Assembly: GCA_020441995.1 (NCBI GenBank)
Contig: JAGRLC010000006.1
Coordinates: forward strand, 125,534-189,533
Origin: Rhodobiaceae bacterium
GTDB taxonomy: Bacteria; Pseudomonadota; Alphaproteobacteria; Rhizobiales; Tepidamorphaceae
Direction of reading: 5' to 3'
Length of the DNA: 64,000 bases
Shown: piece by piece, positions 1 to 9,302 of the stretch
Position numbering within the stretch: the stretch's first letter is position 1
How the letters are laid out: each line of letters opens with the position of its first letter
Program-made: the position numbers and the translations under genes
Notes under the pieces: generated by a model
Seen by the model: only the letters and a program-made list of their open reading frames with translations
Told to the model about the DNA's origin: nothing
Databases searched by the model: none

Positions 1-116
1 ACGCGCGCTTCGAAGGCGGCCGTGTAATCGGGGCTCAACCCCTGTGCCTGCGCGGCGCCCGCAAAGGCCGCGGAAGCGGCGATCCCGGCCAGCAGGGTTC
101 CCGTTACAACACGCAT
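1..116 (-). CDS. Secreted protein of unknown function, N-terminal part only
   Basis: The reading frame on the minus strand starts with ATG at 114-116 and runs off the left edge of the window, so only about 38 residues are visible. They form a clear Sec signal peptide: MRVV start, a hydrophobic Leu/Ala/Gly stretch, and a likely cleavage site after AQA near residue 24. The short mature part (GLSPDYTAAFEAR) is too little to assign a family. The protein is presumably exported to the periplasm. The rest of the gene lies outside the window. Confidence 0.6.
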   Translation of the reverse strand, partial: MRVVTGTLLAGIAASAAFAGAAQAQGLSPDYTAAFEAR

Positions 117-313
117 GAAAGGTCCGTTCGTTTTGCCGGCTTTGGGCATTTTCGCCTTATGTTGCGCCAGCATGCCGCATCATCAATCGCTATTTTGCGG
201 GAGAATGCCCCGGTCTTTCCGTATCGGCAAGCCTCACATCGGACTTGCCGCGCTTTACGCGCAAGTGTCGCCACAATGCATCAGTGGTCAGATGGTCATT
301 GCAGCGGGCCGGT

Positions 314-1243
314 TCAAGACAGGAATCTCGAGGGCAGGGTGGCGAGAGCAACGCCGGCGGCGACGCATAGAAAACCGGCTATGTGAAAGGCCTGTAATTG
401 CTCGCCAAGGAATATGACCGCCATCGACACGCCATAGACCGGCAGCAAATACATGAAAATGCCCGCAACCGATGGTCCCAGAACCTTCACGCCGTACTGG
501 AAGCTCGAGTACGCCAGTACGGATGCCATCAGCGCCACGCCGAGGATGCTCCACCACGCGCTCGTCTCGCGGGGGAACGCGTCGAACATCACCAGTTCCC
601 AGAGCATGAGCGGCAGCAGCAGGACACAGCCGGCGCCTGTAATGACGCAAAACAGCGCGATTGTCGGCAAGTCCCTGAAGTGCGAACGCTTCAGCAGCAC
701 GGAATAGGACGCCCAGGCGAGAGCTGCCACCGCGATGCCGATGTCGCCCGGATTGAACTGGAACGACAGGAGGCGCTGCAGGTCGCCCTTCATCAGGATG
801 ACCGCGACACCGCAGAAGGCGAGCGCGATGCCGATTGCCTGCCGTGCGCTGGGGCGTATGCCGCGAAACACCCATTCCAGCAGCACGATGATAACCGGTG
901 AGGATGTGTAGATCAGGGTCGCGTTGGTTGCGGTCGTGTAGTGCAGCGAGAGATAGACCAGCGAGCCGCAAACGACCATGCCGAGAAACCCGAGCAGGAA
1001 AAGCTCGCGGGCATACTGACGAAAGGTCCCGGCATGGCGCTTGAGCTTTGGCAGGGCTATCGGCAGCAGGATTGCAAAGGCAATCAGCCAGCGCCAGAAA
1101 GCGAGCGTGTTGGGCAGAACGGCCTCGTTGGCCGCGCGCCCGATAATCAGGTTGGAACAGAAGAACAGCGGCGAAAACACCATGACCGCATAGGCGCGCG
1201 TGCGCGCCCTGGCCATTTCGTCTGCTGGTGTTTCTTCCGTCAT
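314..1243 (-). CDS. DMT superfamily transporter, EamA family
   Basis: A 309-residue integral membrane protein with about ten hydrophobic segments arranged as two EamA repeats, the normal size and layout of drug/metabolite transporters of the inner membrane. The first repeat contains NLIIGRAANEAVLPNTLAFW and the RW pair typical of the first EamA repeat, and the second repeat starts near residue 155 (DIGIAVAALAWASYSVLLKR). The N-terminus before helix 1 is acidic and cytoplasmic. The substrate cannot be read from the sequence. It lies downstream of the SPOR-like gene on the same strand, 93 bp apart, so co-transcription is possible but not shown. Confidence 0.88.
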   Translation of the reverse strand: MTEETPADEMARARTRAYAVMVFSPLFFCSNLIIGRAANEAVLPNTLAFWRWLIAFAILLPIALPKLKRHAGTFRQYARELFLLGFLGMVVCGSLVYLSLHYTTATNATLIYTSSPVIIVLLEWVFRGIRPSARQAIGIALAFCGVAVILMKGDLQRLLSFQFNPGDIGIAVAALAWASYSVLLKRSHFRDLPTIALFCVITGAGCVLLLPLMLWELVMFDAFPRETSAWWSILGVALMASVLAYSSFQYGVKVLGPSVAGIFMYLLPVYGVSMAVIFLGEQLQAFHIAGFLCVAAGVALATLPSRFLS

Positions 1244-1336
1244 GAATCCCGCCCGTATCCAAGCTGTTCGTACAGCTTGCTAGGCGGCGCGGGTTTCAAG
1301 CGCAACCGTCATTTCGGAATAGCAGGCGTGTGGAGC

Positions 1337-2191
1337 CTACCGTGCCCCCAAAAGGCGCTGCCCGTCATAGGGAACGGCGGCGCAGACGGTGCCGGTGTCG
1401 CGCAGTTGCGCGCAGATGTCGACGGCGTCGGCCGCGTTGCGCACAGGTCCCGCCAGCAGGTGCAGGGAAAGGCCCCGGTTATCCTCGCGCACGTTGATGA
1501 CGGGATCGAAATCCTTCAGCAGCGCGGGATGGGACTGCGACAGACCATTCCACTGGTTGCGAAGCGCAGCCAGCGTCTGGCCGGAAGCCACTTCGACGGC
1601 GAACTGCGTCTCGGTCACTTTCGTCTGCGCGTAGGCAAGTTCCGCGGCCATCGATCTTGAAAGCGCCTCGTGCATCCGCACGTCCGGCGCATCCGCGTTC
1701 ATCGGGGCGGGGGCCTGCGGGAAGGGGGTTCGTGTGGCCGCAATGCCGCTTCCCGGCGCATTGGTGCCGCCGACGGCCTTCGGCAGGCTGCCTGTCACCA
1801 TGTCGTCGACGGGGTCATGGCTGTCCCCGCGCATTTCCGCGATGCGTTTCAGCAGGGCCTTTTTTTCGATCTCGCCGCGGCGTACGGCGGTGCGAAGTTG
1901 CGTGATCTCGGCCTTGAGCGACGCGATCTGCGTGTTTCCGGCGGCTCCGGTCGAGCCTGTCACCATCGGCGAACCGTCATATGCCGGCATTTGCTGTGCC
2001 GGAAGTTCGGCGGTGATCATGCTTTCATTATCGTTGCCGCCGCCCAACAGCGTTGAAACGGCTGCCGCCGCGGCAAAGCCCGCCAGCGCGGCCCAGGTCA
2101 TGACCATGCGCTTGCGCAGCTTGAGGGCCTGTTTTGTCGGTGCTGTTGAGATGCCGGCGGTGCGATAGAGCCGGCGCTGTTGTTTTGTCAT
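1337..2191 (-). CDS. Single-pass membrane protein with C-terminal SPOR-like domain
   Basis: The 284-residue protein has a basic cytoplasmic N-terminus (residues 1-29), one transmembrane helix (about 30-49), a predicted coiled coil (about 88-121, ASLKAEITQLRTAVRRGEIE), a Pro/Ala linker and a C-terminal domain (about 195-284) with the pattern of a SPOR peptidoglycan-binding repeat (TQFAVEVASG, then LLAGPVRNAADAVDICAQLR). SPOR domains bind denuded septal glycan in other bacteria, so a periplasmic cell-wall role is inferred. It is transcribed divergently from glmU, which supplies the peptidoglycan precursor UDP-GlcNAc. The SPOR match is by pattern only. Confidence 0.7.
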   Translation of the reverse strand: MTKQQRRLYRTAGISTAPTKQALKLRKRMVMTWAALAGFAAAAAVSTLLGGGNDNESMITAELPAQQMPAYDGSPMVTGSTGAAGNTQIASLKAEITQLRTAVRRGEIEKKALLKRIAEMRGDSHDPVDDMVTGSLPKAVGGTNAPGSGIAATRTPFPQAPAPMNADAPDVRMHEALSRSMAAELAYAQTKVTETQFAVEVASGQTLAALRNQWNGLSQSHPALLKDFDPVINVREDNRGLSLHLLAGPVRNAADAVDICAQLRDTGTVCAAVPYDGQRLLGAR

Positions 2192-2358
2192 GGTGTCCCG
2201 CTGCGGTCCGGTTGCTCCACGGCTTCACACCATGCACGAAGGCGGTTAACGAACGGGTAACGATACTGTACATCGCATCCGCATTGGTCCTGATTTCAAA
2301 ACCCTGGGTTTACCCGGACGCGGTATGACCAGCATGCGGGTTTGGGAGTTTATTGAAT

Positions 2359-3693
2359 ATGGCTGACACGCTTTTTGTCGTGCTTGCGGCAGGAGAGGGC
2401 ACGCGGATGCGTTCCGCGTTGCCGAAAGTTCTGCATAAAATCGCTGGCCGCGAGATGCTGGCCCATGTCATGGCGGCCGCAACGGCGGGCGCGGAGGCGG
2501 ATATTGCCGTTGTCATTGGCCCCGACCGGGAGGACGTGGCGGCCTGCGCGCGCGCCATGCACCCCGGCTGCAAGGTCTTCGTGCAGACGGACAGGCTGGG
2601 CACGGCGCATGCGGTTCTTGCCGCGCGCGAGGCCCTCAAGGCCGATTACAAGCATGTCGTCGTCCTGTTCGGCGACACGCCGCTGATTACGCCGGCGACG
2701 CTTGAGCGCATGGTTTCCGCGATTGACGAAGGCGCCGGTATCGCGGTTCTCGGCTTCGAGGCGGAAAATCCGTCCGGATATGGCCGCCTCGTTACCGACG
2801 CGGGAGAACTGACGGCAATCGTCGAGGAAAAGGACGCAAGCGAATCCGAACGCGCGATTACCCTGTGCAACTCCGGCGTCATGGCCTTTTCCGGCCAGCT
2901 GATGCCAAACCTGCTGGACCAGATCGGCAACGATAACGCCAAGGGTGAGTATTACCTGACGGATGCGGTCGCGATTGCCCGCGCCCTCGATGTGAAGACG
3001 GTGTCGCGTATCGCCGATGAAACGGAAGTCGGCGGGGTCAATGACCGGATCCAGCTTGCCGCCGCCGAAGCCGTGATGCAGCAGCGCCTGCGCGAAGCCG
3101 CCATGGCGTCAGGCGTCACGATGCGCGACCCTGAAAGCGTCTACATGCAGCACGACACGAAGCTCGGCATGGATGTGATCGTTGAGCAGAATGTCGTCTT
3201 CGGTCCCGGTGTGAGCGTCGAGAGTGGCGCGGAGATCAGGGCCTTCAGCCATCTTGAGGGCTGCCATGTCGGCGCGAATGCGCAGGTTGGCCCCTACGCG
3301 CGGCTGCGCCCGGGCGCTGACCTGGATGCGCGGGTGCGTATCGGCAATTTCGTCGAGATCAAGAACGCCCACCTTGGCGAGGGCGCCAAGGTGAATCACC
3401 TGAGCTATGTCGGCGACGCGAGCGTCGGCGCGACGGCGAACATTGGCGCGGGCACCATCACCTGCAATTACGATGGCGTTTCCAAGCATAAAACCGAGAT
3501 TGGCGAGGGCGCGTTCATCGGTTCCAATTCCTCGCTGGTCGCCCCGGTCAGGATCGGCGATGGGGCCTATATCGGGTCGGGCAGCGTCATCACGAAGAAT
3601 GTCGATGCGGAGACGCTTGCCGTCGGCCGCGCCCGTCAGGTCGAAATTCCCGGATGGGTCGCGCGCTGGCGCAGTAAGGATAAAGCGAAGTGA
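2359..3693 (+). CDS. glmU: Bifunctional UDP-GlcNAc pyrophosphorylase / GlcN-1-P acetyltransferase
   Basis: GlmU makes UDP-N-acetylglucosamine for peptidoglycan and lipid A in two steps: acetylation of glucosamine-1-phosphate, then uridyl transfer. The N-terminal nucleotidyltransferase domain carries LAAGEGTRM and LPKVLHKIAG, and the NSGVMAF and KGEYYLTDA blocks follow. The C-terminal half is a left-handed beta-helix of hexapeptide repeats ending with IGSGSVITKNV. Length (444 aa) is normal. ATG at 2359 sits 10 bases after GGGAG; an in-frame TTG two codons upstream (2353) is a weaker alternative. glmS follows 123 bp downstream, so the two form a hexosamine unit. Confidence 0.97.
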   Translation: MADTLFVVLAAGEGTRMRSALPKVLHKIAGREMLAHVMAAATAGAEADIAVVIGPDREDVAACARAMHPGCKVFVQTDRLGTAHAVLAAREALKADYKHVVVLFGDTPLITPATLERMVSAIDEGAGIAVLGFEAENPSGYGRLVTDAGELTAIVEEKDASESERAITLCNSGVMAFSGQLMPNLLDQIGNDNAKGEYYLTDAVAIARALDVKTVSRIADETEVGGVNDRIQLAAAEAVMQQRLREAAMASGVTMRDPESVYMQHDTKLGMDVIVEQNVVFGPGVSVESGAEIRAFSHLEGCHVGANAQVGPYARLRPGADLDARVRIGNFVEIKNAHLGEGAKVNHLSYVGDASVGATANIGAGTITCNYDGVSKHKTEIGEGAFIGSNSSLVAPVRIGDGAYIGSGSVITKNVDAETLAVGRARQVEIPGWVARWRSKDKAK

Positions 3694-3816
3694 GCCGCGA
3701 CGCAGGCTGCGGTTCGAAGTAAAATTCGGCAACAAAACGTCAGTTGCCGGGTCCCGGCTCCCGGTCCATGAATGCCGGAAAGCTGTTGGGGCTGAGAGTA
3801 AGGATTCGATACTCGC

Positions 3817-5643
<1,827 letters not shown>

Positions 5644-5685
5644 GTGGGGGCGTGGCTAACTCGGACTTCAATGACAGCTCGCTGA

Positions 5686-5958
5686 CTAGTCCGGCCAGCT
5701 TCCATCATACCCGCCACCGCTGCTAAAGCCGGAGCTATTGCTGGAGCCGGAATCGTTGCTCGAGTCAGCGATGTTGCCGGAGTCAGAATGGCTGTTCGAG
5801 CTACTATCGCTATTGGTGTCAGAACTATCGTCGGAATCGCTGCCTCCGCTGAACGCATCAAGAATCTTGTCGATCACGCTCTGTCCTGTCTCCACAATGA
5901 AATCGTAGACCTCTTTAAGCGTTTCTGCAGCATGATCCCACAAGCTTTTGTCTGACAT
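5686..5958 (-). CDS. Small acidic protein with Ser/Asp/Asn/Gly-rich tail, unknown function
   Basis: A 90-residue protein I do not recognise. Residues 1-38 are predicted helical and amphipathic (SLWDHAAETLKEVYDFIVET), and residues 39-90 are almost wholly Ser, Asp, Asn and Gly (for example SDSDDSSDTNSDSSS), ending in GGYDGSWPD. There is no signal peptide and no Cys. The gene looks real because AGGGG lies six to seven bases before the ATG and because the codon content of its tail is distinct. Upstream DNA (about 5960-6125) is markedly AT-rich compared with the rest of the window, which suggests a strong promoter or foreign origin. It converges on glmS. Confidence 0.6.
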   Translation of the reverse strand: MSDKSLWDHAAETLKEVYDFIVETGQSVIDKILDAFSGGSDSDDSSDTNSDSSSNSHSDSGNIADSSNDSGSSNSSGFSSGGGYDGSWPD

Positions 5959-6057
5959 ATAGTGCCCCTAATCTGTATAATTCTCTTGGTATAAAGTATC
6001 TTTCTGCGGTATATCGTAATTAGATATTTTGTATCGCTGATTAAATGACCCCCGAAT

Positions 6058-6081
6058 ATATATCTTATCATAAAGATATAT
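6058..6081. repeat. Perfect inverted repeat in AT-rich island
   Basis: Arms ATATATCTT and AAGATATAT (9 bp each) flank the 6-base loop ATCATA. It lies 100 bp upstream of the small Ser/Asp-rich gene, inside the most AT-rich stretch of the window. It could be an operator, a weak hairpin terminator (it is followed by TTTTC on the plus strand) or a chance feature of AT-rich DNA. Confidence 0.45.
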
Positions 6082-6202
6082 TTTCTTTCCAGCACTGTGT
6101 GCTAAAATGAAGTTTCAGCATTTGGGAGCCATTGAACCGGGCGGCAATCTAAGCCAGCCTGCGAACGGGCGTAGCTGACGCCCGGACAGCTATAGAGCCC
6201 AG

Positions 6203-7492
6203 ATGCCAGAATTTCTTCCCGGCGCCGTGTTCAGCGGCATCTCGACGATCCTGTTCGTAATCGTGTTGCGCGCGCGTGCCGGCATGCCGCGCCTGCCGGC
6301 CTGGAAACTGGGCCTGATCGGCATTGCGGGCGGCTTTGCCATCCCGTGGACGCTTGTCATTCTGGCCAAGGCTTGGCGCGCCACGCCCGGGCTTCCCGAA
6401 CTGCCTTTCATCTCTTCGGATCAGGTCTTCATCGGCACATTGGTGGCGCTCTTCGTGCTTGCCATTAGCCACCGGCCGGGCAGGCGTCCGCGTGTGCCGC
6501 TCTGGGGTGGATTGCTGGCCGGGATCGCAATTGCTGCCGCGCTGCCGCCGTTTCTGTTTCATGTGACGGGCAGCTATCAGCGCGCGTCGCTGCGCCCAGA
6601 CGTCAATCAATGCACGCGCGGCATGCTGGGTGAAGTTCAGCCGCGCGAGATCACCAACATTTGCGGCGAGCCGATCACCGTTGGCCTCTGTCTTTCCGGC
6701 GAGGTGAATCCCGCGCCTTGTACGCAGACGAAAACGATTCCCCCGGGCGAAAGCGCGCAATTCGACCCCGGTGACGCGCGTTTGTCCTCGCTGCCGTCCA
6801 ATCTCGATGGCCTGACCGTTGTTGCCTGCCGCCCGCCGGGCCGGCCCTCGCGCATGCTATCCACAATCGGACGCAAGTATGAAGGCGTATGCCTGCCGCC
6901 AGCCATTACCCTGGCGGCGCGGGCTTACACTTCCGGCCGCATCCAGATCCATGCCGCAATCGCCGCCAGCACGATTGCCGTACTGACCTTCGACACCAGC
7001 GGTGCTCCCGATAGCGCGAACAGCACTGCGCCAAGCGTGATGCCGATGGCGGCGGCGGTCTTGCCCTTGCGCGAGATGGCGCGTTTTTCCCGCCACAGCA
7101 TGATCTGGGGCCCGAAACGCGGGTCGCCAATCAAGCGCGCCTCAAGCGCGGGCGAGGACCGCGCAAAGCAGCCGGCGGCGATGATCATGAAAATCGTCGT
7201 CGGCAGCAGCGGAACGAAAAGGCCGACGGCGCCAATGCCAGCGAGCAGGAAACCGGCGGACGCGAAGGCATGCCGCTTCCATTTCGGCGTCACTTGGGCG
7301 CCTTGGCCGTCTTTCTGCGGTTCGTTGGATGCGTTCATTCGCCGCTACCGTTATGGAACTGTCACGCCGTTGCAGGAAACTCCGCCAAAAGTTGATGGCG
7401 GAGGTACGGTTTCCCCGGATGCAAATGGCGCAGACGTGATAGAATCTCAAATCATGAAATTCGATGCGGTACACCGGAAGGCAGGTAAATGA
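6203..7492 (+). CDS. Membrane protein with Cys-rich C-terminal domain; frame overruns DUF454 gene
   Basis: The first ~235 residues look like a real protein: four hydrophobic helices (about 3-25, 35-58, 71-92, 99-123) followed by an exported domain with six cysteines (NICGEPITVGLCLSGEVNP, APC, VVACRPPG, GVCLPP). Cys-spaced NxC...ItV..C domains of this type are common in secreted rhizobial proteins of unknown role. After about 6905 the frame stays open for another 190 codons, but there it is antisense to the DUF454 gene and looks non-coding (Ser/Ala/Pro-rich, no domain). The natural end is therefore probably near 6905, close to a hairpin at 6896-6917, and the stop has been lost or the two genes truly overlap. 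The frame ends in an ATGA overlap with the DUF502 start. Confidence 0.5.
   Translation: MPEFLPGAVFSGISTILFVIVLRARAGMPRLPAWKLGLIGIAGGFAIPWTLVILAKAWRATPGLPELPFISSDQVFIGTLVALFVLAISHRPGRRPRVPLWGGLLAGIAIAAALPPFLFHVTGSYQRASLRPDVNQCTRGMLGEVQPREITNICGEPITVGLCLSGEVNPAPCTQTKTIPPGESAQFDPGDARLSSLPSNLDGLTVVACRPPGRPSRMLSTIGRKYEGVCLPPAITLAARAYTSGRIQIHAAIAASTIAVLTFDTSGAPDSANSTAPSVMPMAAAVLPLREMARFSRHSMIWGPKRGSPIKRASSAGEDRAKQPAAMIMKIVVGSSGTKRPTAPMPASRKPADAKACRFHFGVTWAPWPSFCGSLDAFIRRYRYGTVTPLQETPPKVDGGGTVSPDANGADVIESQIMKFDAVHRKAGK
6896..6917. terminator. Hairpin between convergent genes
   Basis: CCGCCAG and CTGGCGG form a 7-bp stem around an 8-base loop. It lies just beyond the stop of the DUF454 gene on the minus strand and at the point where the plus-strand membrane protein stops looking like coding sequence. 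There is no T-run, so this is only a candidate terminator. Confidence 0.4.
6925..7338 (-). CDS. DUF454 (YbaN family) inner membrane protein
   Basis: A 137-residue membrane protein with the DUF454 signature: FASAGFLLAGIGAVGLFVPL, LLPTTIFMIIAAGCFARSSP, then the RFGPQIMLWREKRAISRKGK segment and two further hydrophobic helices (AIGITLGAVLFALSG, AIVLAAIAAWIWM). The family is widespread and uncharacterised, and the length is typical. About 35 polar residues precede helix 1. It is convergent with, and wholly inside, the open frame of the membrane-protein gene that starts at 6203; its own domain match and codon pattern make it the true coding strand here. Confidence 0.82.
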   Translation of the reverse strand: MNASNEPQKDGQGAQVTPKWKRHAFASAGFLLAGIGAVGLFVPLLPTTIFMIIAAGCFARSSPALEARLIGDPRFGPQIMLWREKRAISRKGKTAAAIGITLGAVLFALSGAPLVSKVSTAIVLAAIAAWIWMRPEV

Positions 7493-8280
7493 CCACAGAA
7501 GAACCCGCCGGCAAGAAGGGCGGGGCGGAAAACAGGGGCGAGCCCACGCTCGGCGAGGCATTGCATCTTGAACAATTGACTGCGCCACCGAAGAAACCGG
7601 GGCTGGGTACGAGATTCCGCAACTACTTCCTCACGGGGTTTGTCATTGCGGCGCCGCTTAGCATCACCGCATATCTGACGTGGTCATTCGTCGCCTGGGT
7701 CGATACCTGGATCAAGCCGCTGATCCCGCGTCACTACAACCCGGACAACTATCTGCCGTTCACAGTGCCCGGCGTCGGCCTGTTGCTGGCGATCCTGTTC
7801 ATCACGCTGCTCGGTGCGCTGACCGCAAACCTGTTCGGGCGCACCGTTTTGCGCTTCGGGGAAGGGCTTCTCGACCGCATGCCGCTTGTGCGTTCGCTCT
7901 ACAAGGCGCTGAAGCAGATTTTCGAAACGGTTCTCAGCCAGTCGCAGGGAAGTTTCGAAAAAGTCGGCCTGATGGAGTTTCCCCGCCGCGAGGCCTGGGT
8001 CATTGTCTTCATCTCGACGGCGACGCGCGGCGAGGTGCTGCACAGGGTCGGCGAGGGCGAGGACATGTGGTCGGTCTTCATGCCCACCGTGCCGAACCCG
8101 ACCAGCGGTTTTCTCATGTTCGTGCCGCAGAAGGACATCGTGCTGCTCGACATGACAGTCGAGGAAGGCGCCAAGCTGGCGATTTCCGCCGGCCTCGTCA
8201 TTCCTCCGTTCAAGGACCCGAAGGAGGCCAAGGCCCACGTCGAGGCTAAGGTCGCGGAAAAGCGCAAAGAGACGGCTTGA
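7489..8280 (+). CDS. DUF502 family membrane protein
   Basis: The 263-residue protein belongs to the DUF502 family of inner membrane proteins. After a polar N-terminus (about 40 residues) it has two transmembrane helices (NYFLTGFVIAAPLSITAYL and VPGVGLLLAILFITLLGAL) and the conserved soluble part: the RMPLVRSLYKALKQIFETVL block, the FPRREAWVIVF strand and the PNPTSGFLMFVP motif. Function is not established. A C-terminal Lys/Glu-rich tail follows. In Hyphomicrobiales it commonly sits near recG and glmS, as here. The ATG overlaps the stop of the preceding open frame by ATGA. Confidence 0.85.
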   Translation: MTTEEPAGKKGGAENRGEPTLGEALHLEQLTAPPKKPGLGTRFRNYFLTGFVIAAPLSITAYLTWSFVAWVDTWIKPLIPRHYNPDNYLPFTVPGVGLLLAILFITLLGALTANLFGRTVLRFGEGLLDRMPLVRSLYKALKQIFETVLSQSQGSFEKVGLMEFPRREAWVIVFISTATRGEVLHRVGEGEDMWSVFMPTVPNPTSGFLMFVPQKDIVLLDMTVEEGAKLAISAGLVIPPFKDPKEAKAHVEAKVAEKRKETA

Positions 8281-8381
8281 TCAGCGCGCGCAAATAGCGG
8301 AAACCCGGGCCTCGGATCTTCTTTTCGTATGCCTGCCGCAAAGTTTGCTGCCGTGCCGATTGCGGCGTACTAAATCTGCCC

Positions 8382-9290
8382 ATGAAACGAAATCAAAAAG
8401 TCGCCCGGCTCGCCTTCTGGTCGATCATCATCGCCTTTACGGTCATGGCCCTGAAATTCGTGGCCTGGCACGTCACGGGTTCGGTCGCGCTTTATTCCGA
8501 CGCGCTGGAATCGATCGTCAATGTGATCGCCGCCTTCCTTGCCTACTTCGCGGTCAGGGTGTCGCACAAGGACGCCGATCAGGAGCACCCGCACGGCCAC
8601 CACAAGGCTGAATATCTCTCAGCCGTCGGCGAAGGCGTGCTGATCATTGTCGCGGCGCTCATGATCGTTGCCGAAGCGGTTCGCGCGATCCAGTTTCCCA
8701 AGGCCATCGAAGCCCCCGATATCGGTCTCGCGGTCAATGCGCTGGCGGCGGTGGTGAACTTCGCATGGGCGTTCATCCTTATCCGCGTCGGCAAGCGGGA
8801 CAAATCGCCCGCGCTCGTTGCCGATGGCAACCACATCATGAGCGATGTCGCCACATCTGTCGGCGTGCTTGTCGGCATAGGCGCGGCGATCTTGACCGGC
8901 TGGTACATCCTCGACCCGATCCTGGCGCTGCTGGTTGCGATCAACATCCTCTGGCAGGGCTGGAAGATCGTCGGCTCGTCGATCCAGGGGCTGATGGACA
9001 GCGCGGTCGATCCCGTCGAGCACATACGCATCCGCGATGTGATCTCGGCGAACTCGAACGGCGCGCTCGAGGTTCACGACCTGAAGACCCGCATCGCGGG
9101 CCGCGCCACATTCATCGAGTTTCACCTTGTCGTCGATGCTGAGATGACGGTACGGGATTCCCACGCGATCTGCGACCGGATCGAAAACGCGCTACGCGCC
9201 GAAATCGACGACGTCCGCATCATCATCCACGTCGAGCCGGAGGAAAAAGCCAAGCTCCCGCCGGGAACGGGCGCCGTGCCGTTTGCTTGA
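8382..9290 (+). CDS. Cation diffusion facilitator family transporter
   Basis: A 302-residue inner membrane exporter of divalent metals (CDF family; Zn, Fe, Mn or Co cannot be separated by eye). Six hydrophobic helices are visible; helix 2 carries YSDALESIVN and helix 5 carries the metal site H151-xxx-D155 in GNHIMSDVATS. A His-rich loop (EHPHGHHKAEY, about 69-78) lies between helices 2 and 3. The cytoplasmic C-terminal ferredoxin-like domain (from about residue 205) includes the TRIAGRATFIEFHLVVD strand. It ends 12 bp from the end of recG, which converges on it. Confidence 0.9.
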   Translation: MKRNQKVARLAFWSIIIAFTVMALKFVAWHVTGSVALYSDALESIVNVIAAFLAYFAVRVSHKDADQEHPHGHHKAEYLSAVGEGVLIIVAALMIVAEAVRAIQFPKAIEAPDIGLAVNALAAVVNFAWAFILIRVGKRDKSPALVADGNHIMSDVATSVGVLVGIGAAILTGWYILDPILALLVAINILWQGWKIVGSSIQGLMDSAVDPVEHIRIRDVISANSNGALEVHDLKTRIAGRATFIEFHLVVDAEMTVRDSHAICDRIENALRAEIDDVRIIIHVEPEEKAKLPPGTGAVPFA

Positions 9291-9302
9291 GTGGCTCAGC
9301 CT

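Noticed and set aside
3694..3816. Possible glmS ribozyme
   Set aside because: The gap shows no ribozyme core, and this element is restricted mostly to Gram-positive bacteria.
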